From: Pseudocercospora fijiensis CIRAD86
Taxonomy: Eukaryota; Ascomycota; Dothideomycetes; Mycosphaerellales; Mycosphaerellaceae
Assembly: GCF_000340215.1 (NCBI RefSeq)
Contig: NW_006921535.1
Location: forward strand, 2,817,122-2,881,121
Direction: 5' to 3'
DNA length: 64,000 nucleotides
The position numbers and the translations under genes are program-made. Positions 54,294 through 64,000 of the stretch are shown here, piece by piece. The notes under the pieces were generated by a model. It did not search any database and was not told the DNA's origin. It worked only from the letters and a program-made list of their open reading frames with translations. How positions within the stretch are numbered: the stretch's first letter is position 1; each line of letters begins with the position of its first letter.

Positions 54294-55603
54294 ATGGCGG
54301 TAGTGGCCCTCCTCTTCGGTGATGGCGGCACGACACTGCTTGCCGTAACTTGGACGTGGACTACGATAGCCACCATTCTCTTCGTCTTGAGGACGTGGTA
54401 CGCATCACGAGAGCCATCGAAGGAACATGCCTCTTTTTTCGGCATACGATGGGACTATGCAGCAGTGACAATAGCCTATGTGAGTGAGATACCTCTTCAC
54501 GACTTTCAGACTATTCGCTGACTTTCGAAGGCTGCTGCGCTCGCTTCGGAGATCACTACGACCGTTGGCTATCGGATGGCATACTGGACCAAGCCATTGT
54601 TAGAAAGCTTGAAGGAGGTCGTACCAACTATCGTGTAAGCTCACGTCTGGTCAACGCAAGGGTTATGCATACTGATCCAGCACATTCATAGGCTTTCCAA
54701 TGTCGTGGCGTACGTCAGTATGGTAAAGATGAGTCGCCCAGCCGCAATATACCTCTGCTGACCCACCCTCTCAGATCTTTGGACGTTTCGCTATTATAGC
54801 GCTCTTGCTGTCCTTGCAGGGAACAGCTTACCGCCAATGGCGAATATCGCTGTGGATAGTCGGCGGTGCCCAGGCTATGGTCCTATTCTCGCATATTATC
54901 ATCACCATCTGCCAATGCAATCCTCCCCGGAAGCTCTGGGACCTAGAAGTTCCAGGAAACTGCCATTTGCAAGTCTTCAGTCAGAAGTACGGTTATGCTT
55001 CCGGTTCTGTAGGCGCATTTGCCGACTTCTATCTGGCCATATATCCTGCCATCTTCATCATTGGCCCATTACTGAAGCTCCCTCCTTCACTCAGGGTCGG
55101 AGTCTGCATCATTCTTGGTGGAGGTCTGGTTGCCGGAATCGCAGGCATTGTGAAGATGACATGTATCAACGATGTCAAGCAACTGCAGAAAGACTATGCA
55201 AGATTCGTGATGTGGCAATTGTGAGTTCTCAAACCCATAGGTCAGGAAAGCACTAATGTCGTCAAGAACGGAAGCCTGGTTCATCGTCATCTTCGGAACT
55301 ATACCCACAGTGAAACCCTTCTTCTTGGCCATGGGCAGAGGTCTCAAATCTATCGGCACTCGGCTCATAAGCACAGGTGGGAATTACAAGTCTTCCAAGC
55401 AACATACACAGAGCGTGGCGAGTGGTACTGGCACTTCTGGATCCAAGATGGCACACAAGCCCACTCTTCCCAGGAGTACGAGTGAGGTGGCGTTGACTGA
55501 TCTTTCGGTGATGGGGAAAATGGAAAGAGATTCTTTGGATGATGAACGTAATGGGCAATGGCATGATGCGGAAAATGGCCATGCGAGCCAGAGAAGGTGG
55601 TGA
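54294..55603 (+). CDS. rhodopsin-like fungal integral membrane protein (7TM)
   Basis: Five exons: 54294-54483, 54531-54634, 54681-54722, 54775-55220, 55267-55603, giving 372 residues. All introns are 46-52 bp and every join keeps frame, although alternative donors exist at exon 1 (54479). Hydrophobic helices: AVTWTWTTIATILFVLRTW, IFGRFAIIALLLS, LWIVGGAQAMVLFSHIIITI, FADFYLAIYPAIFIIGPLL, VGVCIILGGGLVAGIAGI and AWFIVIFGTIPTVKPFFL. CQCNPPRKLWD and the conserved TEAW before the last helix are typical of the fungal rhodopsin-domain (PTH11-related) family. Ligand unknown. The C-terminal tail is Ser/Thr-rich and cytoplasmic. Confidence 0.8.
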
Positions 55604-56235
55604 ACTTAGACCAAATACCCATGATGATGCTAATGTATATGACTCCGGCGCGGCTTGTGCGATGCTGAGCTGGATAATGAGGAGTGAACGATTCATGAGG
55701 ATTAGAGAAGCATGGCTTCGTTCGCGCTGGACTTTTACGCTGAAAAGACCAAAATCTGCTGGTAAGCTATGCGTGGTGAATACATCGAGTACTGAATCAA
55801 CACAGAAGTTTGCAAGTACACAGACCACAAGTTCCCAAATGACGCATAAGCTCAAGAACTGGTGGTCAATGCTTTCTGCATATGCTCGCGCAATTGAAGC
55901 GAGGTTAGATTAACTTCAAACTCGAAGTCCAAGCTTCTCTTAAACACATTCGAGCCGATTCTTTCCCCCGATACCAACACTCGTACTCGGGTCGAGATCG
56001 ACGAGATGGCACAAAACAATACAAGTGGCACCATCGTCGGCAGCATCTGGCAAATTCTCCACCACATGAAATCGTTCAGAAGCCGCGGCAATTTGAATGT
56101 ACGCTGCTAGTTGTACGGGAGCAATGTGGGAAGGAAGGCTCATAGCATATCATTCGTCCATGGTTGTGTTATTAAAAACTCACTGCTCCAGGGACTAGAG
56201 TTGGAGTTGGGAATGCGAGGACGTACGCGACTCTA
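55604..56235. other. intergenic, no gene seen
   Basis: Unmutated unique sequence between the rhodopsin-like gene and element 3. Confidence 0.5.
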
Positions 56236-57034
56236 CCTCCACTCAGGCCCTCAGGTAGCAAGGCTTGGCTTGAAAAGCCGCCTCGCTTGCGAGGGCCTGA
56301 AGACAAACCGCTCTATATAAAAACAACATATCGCATAATACGACTAATCGATATAATAGCTAGCCGAGGTCCTTATATAGGGCGTATATAGAAAGATGAA
56401 CTTTAAGAGGTAGACAGAATTGTCGGCGGAATAGGAGTTTTAGCGCCTCGAGGTAAGCTTAGATTACGATAGTAGCCCTCCTTCGTAAAAGAATAGCGAC
56501 AACGTTATTTCTTTTAGAGGCTATTCTATAGAGGTTCGAGATAGTATCGAGAAGAGGCATCTCTAAGTGTTAGAAGCTATTTAAAGGTGCTATATACCCT
56601 CTCGCTACGTTCGAGGGTACGAAGGTTATAGAGATAGCCGTAAACGACAAAACACGTTTATAGCCGATAATTTTGTTAGTTCTATACTATAGTCTATAGA
56701 ATAAAGACGCGCTCCTTCTTTATCGAATTATCTAGGTACATTCTTATATAACCGATACTATAAAATTTGCCGTTATCGAGTTGCTACCCTCAAGTGAAGG
56801 AAATTATCGCATTATAGCTACAGCTACGCCTAATCTACTATGTCGTACGGCGAACTTGTTAGTACGGTCCGCAGAGCCGCCTCCTCTCTTAAGCCGTATA
56901 GGGGTAGGCAATAGGGGCACTTTTACGTAGTTTTTATCGTGTTTCTTCCTAATTGTCGTCGTCGAATAGAGGATATTCGTGTGTTCGAGCCCCGTACGCG
57001 TATTCTGACCGTTTCCGAGTGCTATACTACAATA

Positions 57035-58735
57035 ATGCCGCTAAGAGAGACACGTGCGAATGCTAGCAAGCCGCTAGTGCGATTAGACGACGAGGTGAAT
57101 AACTCTACGCTAAAGAAGAAGGTGATCCGCACTCTCGAGAAGACTATTAGTCTACCGCCAATAAGAAGGAATGCTAATACGGCTTAGCAGGCAAAGGGTG
57201 GCTCGAAGAGTAGGTCTTCCGGCGGTAAGAAGAGCAAAGCGACTGCCGACCTAATCGTTAATCTACTAAGCAAGGAGACCGTAGCGGCGCCGGCAGAGGA
57301 GACTAGCGGTATAGAACCACCAAAATCGGCTGTTTCTTCCTCCGTTTCGACCTCTATATCCTTCTCTTTTAATGCCGCGTAAGAGGCGGCTACTACTACT
57401 AGCAGTACTGCTGCTCTCGCTATAGGCGCCGCTCCTATTACTTAACCTAGCTCTTTCTCGGACGAGACCTTCTATTACAAAGGCTAATAGACGGTGTTTA
57501 ATATAACGAAGAAGGGTGCGGCGGCGCGTACGATAGGAACGAAGCTAGTAAAGTTCTTATCGGCGAACAAGCAAGAAGCATAGAACGTATACGCGTAGGC
57601 GGCGAAGATAGCGAAGTTGAATAGTCTAGCGTCAATCTATCGAGTTGTTATTCGTACTAGAGCCGACGGTTAGAAGACGGCTTTTACTAGCGACTAGCAT
57701 TAAGCTAGAGATAATATTGATAGCGATAAGGTCTATAGTAATGCTCTAGATTGTAGTAAAGAGTTAGCGCTTGCCTCGCGGAAGAATGTCTTTATTAATA
57801 TCGACTTCTTAATGAAGCCTAAAGCGATAGTAGCAGCTGGACCTTTAGGCGGCAAGAAGTTAGTTAAACCGGCTTCCAATCCAACCTTAATTTAGCTTGC
57901 TAACGCCGGCGTTATAACAGCTAAACTCGAGACTTAGAAGCGGTACGACTATTGGATTATCCGTAACTTTCTATATACGATAAAGGACTGTAATAACTTC
58001 TAGAAGGCGGGTGAGCATGCGTGCTAGCGTAACCGGAAGCTGCGAGATTGTAGCGAGAATCACTTTCCGTTCTTCGAAGCCGCTATAATCGATAGCTATA
58101 AGGCTATAGCTTCCGGAGAGTAGAAAGTTAACGAGGAAACTAGCGCTCTCGAAGACAGGTTGCTAGTAAGTTTAGAGATTAAGTTAATTAAGAGAAAGGT
58201 CGAGAATGATATATAGAAGACTGCTATCCGGAAAATGAGAGGTCGCCGTAGCAGTAAGTCCGACTCCCCTCGGAAGCCTAGAAGTACTAGAATTTAGCCG
58301 ATTATTCTTAACAACTTTAGTGACGATCTCGGTCGCATTATCGACAATAAATTGCAAGGCAGCGGTATAATTCTAGGCATACCTTCTCGCACTCCTAGAC
58401 GAGCGCTTATTAAGACCGGTCTGCGTAATATTGTGCTGCCGCGCAATATCGTTTAGTACGAGAAGCTAACGGTAGAATTCTTCGACTAGGTAGCTCTTTA
58501 CCGCGAATTCTAGGACTATAACTATCTACGGCCTTATATCGCCTATTTCGTCGGTATAGGCTAGACGCTAGAGACCATCTGCAATTTAATAAGGGACGAC
58601 TAGCCGGCGGCTCTCGATAAAGTAGATAGTATGCGTTTGAAACTGAAGAAAGCGATTGTCGAGTTTATAAGGAAGAAACAGGATGAGGTTATAGCGGCGG
58701 AAGCAGCCGCTGCTAAGGAGGGAGAGAATTTCTGA
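57035..58735 (+). pseudogene. element 3 ORF1: 567-codon accessory ORF with RIP stops
   Basis: Read codon by codon from ATG 57035 to TGA 58735: no frameshift, and about 22 internal stops that are all TAG or TAA (none TGA), as CAG/TGG/CAA would give under RIP. The product begins MPLRETRANASKPLVRLDD and has a basic Lys/Ser-rich region, a Ser/Thr/Ala linker, a Cys/His patch (EHAC, NRKLRDCSENHFPF) near two-thirds, and an Ala/Glu-rich C-terminus (KKAIVEFIRKKQDEVIAAE). I recognise no family. Basic regions plus a possible zinc patch suggest DNA binding; unproven. Confidence 0.6.
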
Positions 58736-58989
58736 GAATTCTTAGCTTCGTTCAGGCTGCGATCTTTACATATCTACAATACATACAAACTTGTAATAAG
58801 CGGGAGATTCTTGCGGTAATAGCACTCATTTAGCCTATATGTAATTAATTAATATAATGCGTTAGTTGTAGAACACTAAGCGTGCTAGGCAAAGCTAGCG
58901 TTCGAATACATTTATTCGAATCTCTACCTGCGGCGCTTGCCGTACGCTAGTGGCGACTAGTTACATTACTCGAAATCGTTAAAATCTAC

Positions 58990-60200
58990 CTCTTGTTCTT
59001 TATCTTCCTTATTATCTTTATTATATAACATATATAGCTCTTCTATATTATCAAGCACCGACGGCTTATTGTTCTAAGCCTACTATATCTATTAGGACTC
59101 TTCCGGGTCGAGTGCTATTATGTTTTGAGCGTCACCGGCCGTCGATTCGAATTAGGAGGCATTATACGGCAAATCCACCCTATCGACATTATATCTAGCA
59201 TAAGCGAAGAGTTTACGCGCCCGGCGGCCTCGATATAGGTGCAAACAATGCAGTAAGTAATCCTAAAAGCCGACAAACTTCGGCAGCTAATTTCTGTGTT
59301 TTTTAATAGTCTTCTTTAGCAGGTTGAAGCTGCCCTCGATAGGATTCAAATCCGGCGAATATAGCGGCAAGTACTCGAGTCTATATCTAGCATCGAGAAT
59401 CGCCTGCTTTATCCTCAACCTATAGTGAATACTAGCATTATCTATAACAAAGATCATCGGCGGACCCTCTTCGAGACAGGGAAGCACCTGCTTAGTAATC
59501 CAAGTATAGAAACGGTTAGCATTGATCGATCCTTAGTATATACAAGTATATAGCAAATAGCTATAAACCGTAAAGGCCGGCAGTATACTCTACCTCACTT
59601 CTCGCTTCGTATACTGGACATCTACGCATATAATACCCTTCAAACTCTAACTATACTTCCGCTAACCTGTCTTCTAATTGCTAGCAGTCTTATCGATAAA
59701 GACGAGTCGATCTACCGGCTATTTAGCGCACCTAATCGTCTATAGAGCCCTTAAGAATAAGTTACGTTCCTTCGCCTGCCGCTTAACCTCCGTTCGGGTA
59801 TAATCGTACTTCCTTAGCGTCCTACCGATTAGAGAAGGTCGAAGCTTAACTATACTATTACTACCCTTATCTATAGGCCGTAGCCTAATAAATTCGTCTT
59901 AAAGAGCTTGGATTATCTCTATAAAGTAGGCGTCCGGTCGATCGTCGAGATACCTAAGGAGAAACTCTTCCTCGCTTATAAGAAGTACGGTATTCGCTCT
60001 ACTACGCCGAGTGCCTATATTCTCGAGATATAAGGCTCTAGTTAAGCGCTATTTCTCTTAATAACGATATACTAAGCGGACTAATATTGGAAGCTTTGCA
60101 AAGGTATGTATCTGCTTAGCAGTAAAGCCTTTACTAAAGAGATTGATTAACTAGCCTTGCTAGTCGCGGTTAATGCGCGCTTTCTTTACTATAGCGGACA
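58990..60200 (-). pseudogene. element 3 DD34E transposase remnant
   Basis: Minus strand. A 66-codon segment (59487-59287) is still open and contains IFVIDNASIHYR and, 34 residues after that Asp, the Glu of LPLYSPDLNPIEGSF, classic Tc1-like blocks. Upstream RLVFIDKTASN gives the first Asp. Stops elsewhere are TAG/TAA. Confidence 0.75.
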
Positions 60201-60452
60201 ACAATACCTCGGAAGGGTCTATACTACTTAAAAACCGACGACACGATATATTAGAGGACTCTAGGCTTCAGAAGGAGGAGAAATAATTAAAAAACCACCA
60301 AAATAGCGGTGTGGTTCCTCTCTCGGAGGTGCAGGGTTCTCCCCGCACTGGACTGACAAGTTCGCCGTACGACATAGTAAACGGTTTGTCCTCAGGCGCT
60401 TCGCTTACGAAGCCGGCAGGCCGGTCACGTGCACGGAGCGCCTGAATGGAGG

Positions 60453-61160
60453 TAGTACTCCCATTCTCCCCCGACATCTCACCAAGCGGAACATTAACCG
60501 CATACGCAAAAGGATATAAGGGATGTGGGAGATGTATATCAGAATGCACCGGCTGCCTCGCATTCGATTCGAGAGCCGTATTGCCGTTCGCGTAATGACA
60601 GACAGGATTTGGGAGACTGCGGTTTCGAGGATGAGGATTCCGTCGCGGTGGAGGTATGTGACTACTAGCTTGTATCGGATTTTGATTCTTGATAATGCTG
60701 TCTGGTACTTCAAGTCAGCGGTAAGAATTGAAATCGACACTTAGGACTTCTGGGCCGTCTCTAGAGCTCTCGTACAGCATACCGGTATACCTCGATCCTT
60801 CTTCTCCACAGGGCGAACCCGGCCCGAACCCCTCTCCCCAAGATGCAACGTCAAGATCCTACAAGCATTTCACGACGCACATCGGCCTTCACTTCGTGCC
60901 CATCTGCCGCTGATAGTGGCTTGCAGATAATGCACGGCCCTGGCTGTCGGCTGATAGAATAGGCGGTGATGCTGCACGGTACATCTCGTGGTAGTCGCGT
61001 GTCGATAACCTTAGTTCTATGGCGCGCCAACCTGGACCTCCTCCGTCTGTAAGCTTCACTTCACTTCGACAAGCAACACTTGGCATCTCGGTGGGAGCAA
61101 CATCTGCCTACTGGGCCACTCGAGGAGGAAATCCACGAGACTTCACCTCTCATCTCGAGC
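60453..61160. other. intergenic, upstream of the transporter
   Basis: Unmutated. Expected to contain the transporter promoter and possibly an undetected short 5' exon. No independent gene seen. Confidence 0.4.
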
Positions 61161-62605
61161 ATGGACGGCGATAAGCTGAAAGGCGGCATCGTGATCGGGG
61201 CCATTGCGGGCGAAGAAGTGCGACAAGCCAACGAACATGAACACAATCTCACATTCCTCGAGGCTTTGAAGCTATACCCGACTGCAGTCTTCTGGAGTAT
61301 CTTCTTCTCACTCGGCATAATTATGACCGCCTTCGATCCACAGCTTCTGGGCCAGCTGTATGCCACGCCGGCTTTCCAGAAAGACTTTGGCTATCAGTAC
61401 CAAGGCGAGTGGATCATCTCTGCTCCGTGGCAGACTGGTCTGGGTATGGGCAATCCAATCGGTCAGGTTGTAGGAGCGTTCTTTGCAACTTATCCGATGG
61501 AGTAGGTGCACTTGAACGGAGGGAAAAAAACGACGTTTGCTGACAAAGGGCGTAGATGGTATGGCAGGAAGAGGACTTTCGGTGTGTGCGTGATTCTCAC
61601 TGCAGCTTTCATCTTCATCCAGTTCTTCGCCCGATCCTTGCCAGTGCTTCTGGTGGGCGAATTGCTGGGTGGACTGGTGCTCGGCACTTATGCGACCATT
61701 GCGCCTACATATGCGTCAGAAGGTCAGTAATGATTGATGTCGGCGTCGACTTCGTGCTAAAGATTTTAGTCTGCCCCATGGCACTTCGAGGAGTACTGAC
61801 CAGTTACGTGAACCTCTGCTTCGTCATTGGACAGCTCATCGCGAACGGCATCATTGCTGGAACAAGCCAGCTTGACACACATTGGGCGTACTCTGCGCCA
61901 TTCGCAGCGCAATGGTTCTGGCCATTAGTCATTCTAATCGGCATGCCGTTTGCTCCCGAATCACCATGGTGGCTAGTCCGACAGAATCGTCTCGAAGACG
62001 CAGAGCACTCTCTACGACGTCTGGCTTCTCCACGAGTCGACGTGAAGCCTACACTAGCGATGATGATCGAGACCGACCGATTGGAACAGGAGCTCGAATC
62101 CGGAGTTACATACTGGGACTGCTTCGAAAAAATCAATCTGCGGCGGACAGAGATCGCTATCGGAGTCTACTGCATTCAAGTCGTTTCTGGCATTTACCTT
62201 GTGGGCTATGCAACCTACTTCTTCCAGCAAGCCGGTCTGCCTACCCGCGAAGCCTTCAATATGGGTGTCGGGTTCCTTGCAGTCGGCTTTGTGGGAACAC
62301 TCTTTTCATGGGTGCTTCTCATTCGCTTCGGCCGCAGAGACATCTACAACGTGGGTCTTACCATCTTGATGGTTCTCATGCTCATAATAGGCATCCTCGA
62401 TGTCGTCAAATATAAGAGTGGCGTCATCTGGGCACAGTCATCTTTGATGGTTGTGTGGAACTTCTGCTACGACTTCAGCGTCGGACCCGTCTGCTTCGTC
62501 ATTCTCTGTGAGGTGTCTGCAACCAGAGTTCGAAGCAAGACCATTGCCATCGCGACTGCAGCGCAAGCACTCCTCGGCATCGTCATGACCGTTGCCTTCT
62601 GTTGA
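61161..62605 (+). pseudogene. MFS sugar (alpha-glucoside type) transporter truncated by a retrotransposon
   Basis: Exons 61161-61501, 61556-61722 and 61770-62605; introns of 54 and 47 bp. Start at ATG 61161 (MDGDKLKGGIV); the frame is open upstream without ATG. Family motifs: FLEALKLYPTAVFWSIFFS, YPMEWYGRKRTFG across intron 1 (the GR-K loop), PESPWWLVRQNR (PESPRWL loop), and SVGPVCFVILCEVSATRVRSK. This resembles general alpha-glucoside:H+ symporters. The frame runs straight into the retrotransposon LTR at 62600 and stops after VAFC, so the last one or two membrane helices and the C-tail are missing. Probably non-functional. Confidence 0.85.
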
Positions 62606-62736
62606 AACTGCTTATGAGAACTGTGAACTGATGATTCTCTCTATCTACAAAATAAGCTAACTATATCTAGCAGCATGTTTGCTATGTCTTTTATACTGCA
62701 GAAGATGTGAGAAGAGTCTTAGACAAACAATCAACA
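62600..62736 (-). repeat. 137-bp LTR of a Ty1/copia retrotransposon
   Basis: On the minus strand it starts TGTTGATTG and ends TTTCAACA, so the ends are TGTTGA...TCAACA. The polypurine tract GCCAGGGGGAG lies immediately inside (62737-62747). A TATA-like AGTATAAAAG is present. The 5 bp before it (CCTTC, 62595-62599) would be the target duplication; the other copy is outside the window. Confidence 0.75.
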
Positions 62737-64000
62737 CTCCCCCTGGCTCGAGCACATCTTCTGCTATCTCCCCCTTAATCGAGGCAGGTCTACTTCGTTA
62801 GTCCCATACCCTTAAAGTGCTTCTCGAATGTTACTCGCGGCAAGGTTTTAGTAAGTAGATTAGCTGGGTTTTCCTTTCCCGATATCCATTCGGTTTTAAT
62901 GTCACTATTAAGAACGCATTCCCGGAGGAAGTAGTAGCGGATATCGATGTGCTTTGTCTTAGCGTAAAATTCCGGATTCTTAGACAACCGTACTGCTAAT
63001 ACGTTGTCAATGTTAAGTAGGATAACATCATAATGAAGGCTCTATTGCCGTAGAGTAGTCGCAATCTCGTTAATAAACCCTTTAAGCTACATCGCCTCTC
63101 GAGCTGCATTAGATGCCGCAACGTACTCGGCCTGTATAGATAACGTAGCTACTACCTTTTGTCTCTGTAATGCAAAGGATACCGGACTGTTAGCCAGCTT
63201 ATACAAGTAGCCCGTCCTGGATTTCCTAGTGTTACGGCAGCCTGCCTAATCGCTATCGACGAAGCTAGTAACCTTAGGAATAACTCCCCTCTTAAAGAAC
63301 AGGCCTACTCGTAGCGTGCCTCTAAGGTATGCGAAAACATAATAGATAGCGTCTATATAAGTCTAGTCGGGGTTAGACGAGAATCCGGAAATAATGGACA
63401 TAGGATAAGCAAGGTCGGCCCTAGTCTTAGAGGCGAGGAAGTTCAACTTACCTACTTTAGATAGGAAGCTGTGTTTGAAGTTTAGTAATACAGTGTACAA
63501 TAGGTCTGCTATTACTAGCGGCTTGTTGTAATCGAGTAGGGTACTTACTAGTACAATATCCTACATGCCGTATCTTCGGAGGATCTATTCGGCATACGTA
63601 GCTTGATAGATATAAATGCCTTCCTTGCTGTGCTCGATTTGTATGCCTAGGTAATAGGCCACTTCACCCTCGTCGGTTATTTTAAAAGCCGCTGCGAGTT
63701 CGGCCTTGCACTTAGCGATTATCTTACTGTTTAGCCTAAAGATGTTGACGTCGTCGACGTATACCGTTATAATAAGGCAGCGAGCCTTATAATAGAAGAC
63801 GCACTCGTTATACTAAGAGACTTTCCATCCGTGCTCTTCTAGCTATCTACGCAACTTAGTATACTAGACCCGCGGAGACTGCTTAAGGCTATACAACCCC
63901 TTTCTTAGTCTTGCGAATAACTGTTTCCCTCGAGGCTAGTTCGGAATTCCTAGTAGAAGCTGAATATAGACTTCCTCCTCTAGGTCCCTATTAAGGAAGG
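62737..64000 (-). mobile_element. Ty1/copia retrotransposon pol, 3' part, runs off the window
   Basis: Minus strand. The C-terminal RNase H is open in frame (62987-62790) with TKHIDIRYYFLRE and ENPANLLTKTLP, typical copia. Reverse transcriptase is marked by ITVYVDDVNIF with YVDD at 63761-63750. In between, the frame carries TAG/TAA stops, so pol is damaged by RIP, but far less than the older repeats. Gag, protease and integrase lie beyond 64000. Confidence 0.85.

Larger units (their letters stand above)
56236..60452. mobile_element. element 3: two-gene Tc1/mariner-type transposon
   Basis: TA at 56234-56235 and 60453-60454. Ends CCTCCACTCAGGC and (reverse complement) CCTCCATTCAGGC are inverted. 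Subterminal sequence continues as inverted repeats: GCCTGAAGACAAACCG near 56300 against CGGTTTGTCCTCAGGC at about 60380, then CTATGTCGTACGGCGAAC near 56840 against its inverse near 60360. The left arm is split by about 510 bp of RIP-type DNA (56314-56823), probably an insertion. Contains ORF1 (plus) and a convergent transposase (minus). RIP damage is weaker than in elements 1 and 2. Confidence 0.8.

Noticed and set aside
60268..60549. 93-codon minus-strand frame
   Set aside because: It spans the right terminal inverted repeat of element 3 and continues into flanking DNA, so it is a chance frame.
1..64000. CRISPR arrays, prokaryotic operons, riboswitches, integrative phage
   Set aside because: The window is eukaryotic (spliced fungal genes) and none of these structures is present; repeats are transposon- or microsatellite-type.

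Overview
The window comes from a filamentous ascomycete, most likely a Dothideomycete close to Mycosphaerellales. This is inferred from short 46-71 bp introns with CTGAC/CTAAC-type branch sites, fungal gene families (OSH3-type oxysterol-binding protein, Inn1/Fic1, DUF3602, rhodopsin-like integral membrane protein, PxxP-rich and GPI wall proteins), and a two-speed layout. Ordinary gene islands alternate with stretches rich in TpA, poor in CpA/TpG and still rich in CpG, which is the signature of repeat-induced point mutation (RIP) at CpA.

Layout: 1-2.9 kb is RIP-degraded repeat. 3.2-8.3 kb carries an SRA/YDG methyl-DNA-binding protein, a split-exon protein kinase and an acetolactate-decarboxylase-like protein. 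8.6-11.2 kb holds a Tc1/mariner relic with a nested MITE and a nested fold-back element. 11.6-12.7 kb is a frameshifted ketopantoate reductase. 12.7-17.1 kb is a TIR element (element 1). 17.6-25.1 kb has hypothetical proteins, a Baeyer-Villiger-type flavin monooxygenase and a dienoyl-CoA isomerase. 25.3-26.5 kb is RIP repeat. 26.7-37.1 kb is a conserved housekeeping island: Arp1, a DUF3602 protein, OSH3, a 59-residue membrane protein, UBC12 and a MOSC/mARC-like protein. 37.4-42.5 kb holds element 2, tRNA-like/minisatellite repeats and a histidine-phosphatase gene remnant. 43.0-46 kb encodes a GPI-anchored repeat protein; 46.3-47.3 kb is RIP repeat. 47.9-55.6 kb has a pepsin-fold membrane protein, an Inn1/Fic1-like C2 protein, an intact hAT-type MITE and a rhodopsin-like 7TM protein. 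56.2-60.5 kb is element 3. 61.2-62.6 kb is an alpha-glucoside-type sugar transporter cut off by a Ty1/copia retrotransposon that runs out of the window.

The most unusual content is a set of three RIP-damaged TA-flanked elements (12.7-17.1, 37.9-41.3, 56.2-60.5 kb) that share one architecture: a DD34E Tc1/mariner-type transposase convergent with a second long ORF on the opposite strand. In element 3 the second ORF can still be read in one frame across 567 codons, broken only by TAG/TAA stops. Elements 1 and 2 share related 34-bp termini; element 3 has different termini, and a non-autonomous copy with those termini lies nested inside element 1. RIP damage also reaches into a host gene remnant (42.2-42.5 kb). 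Coordinates of spliced genes are given as outer limits, with exon joins in the evidence.
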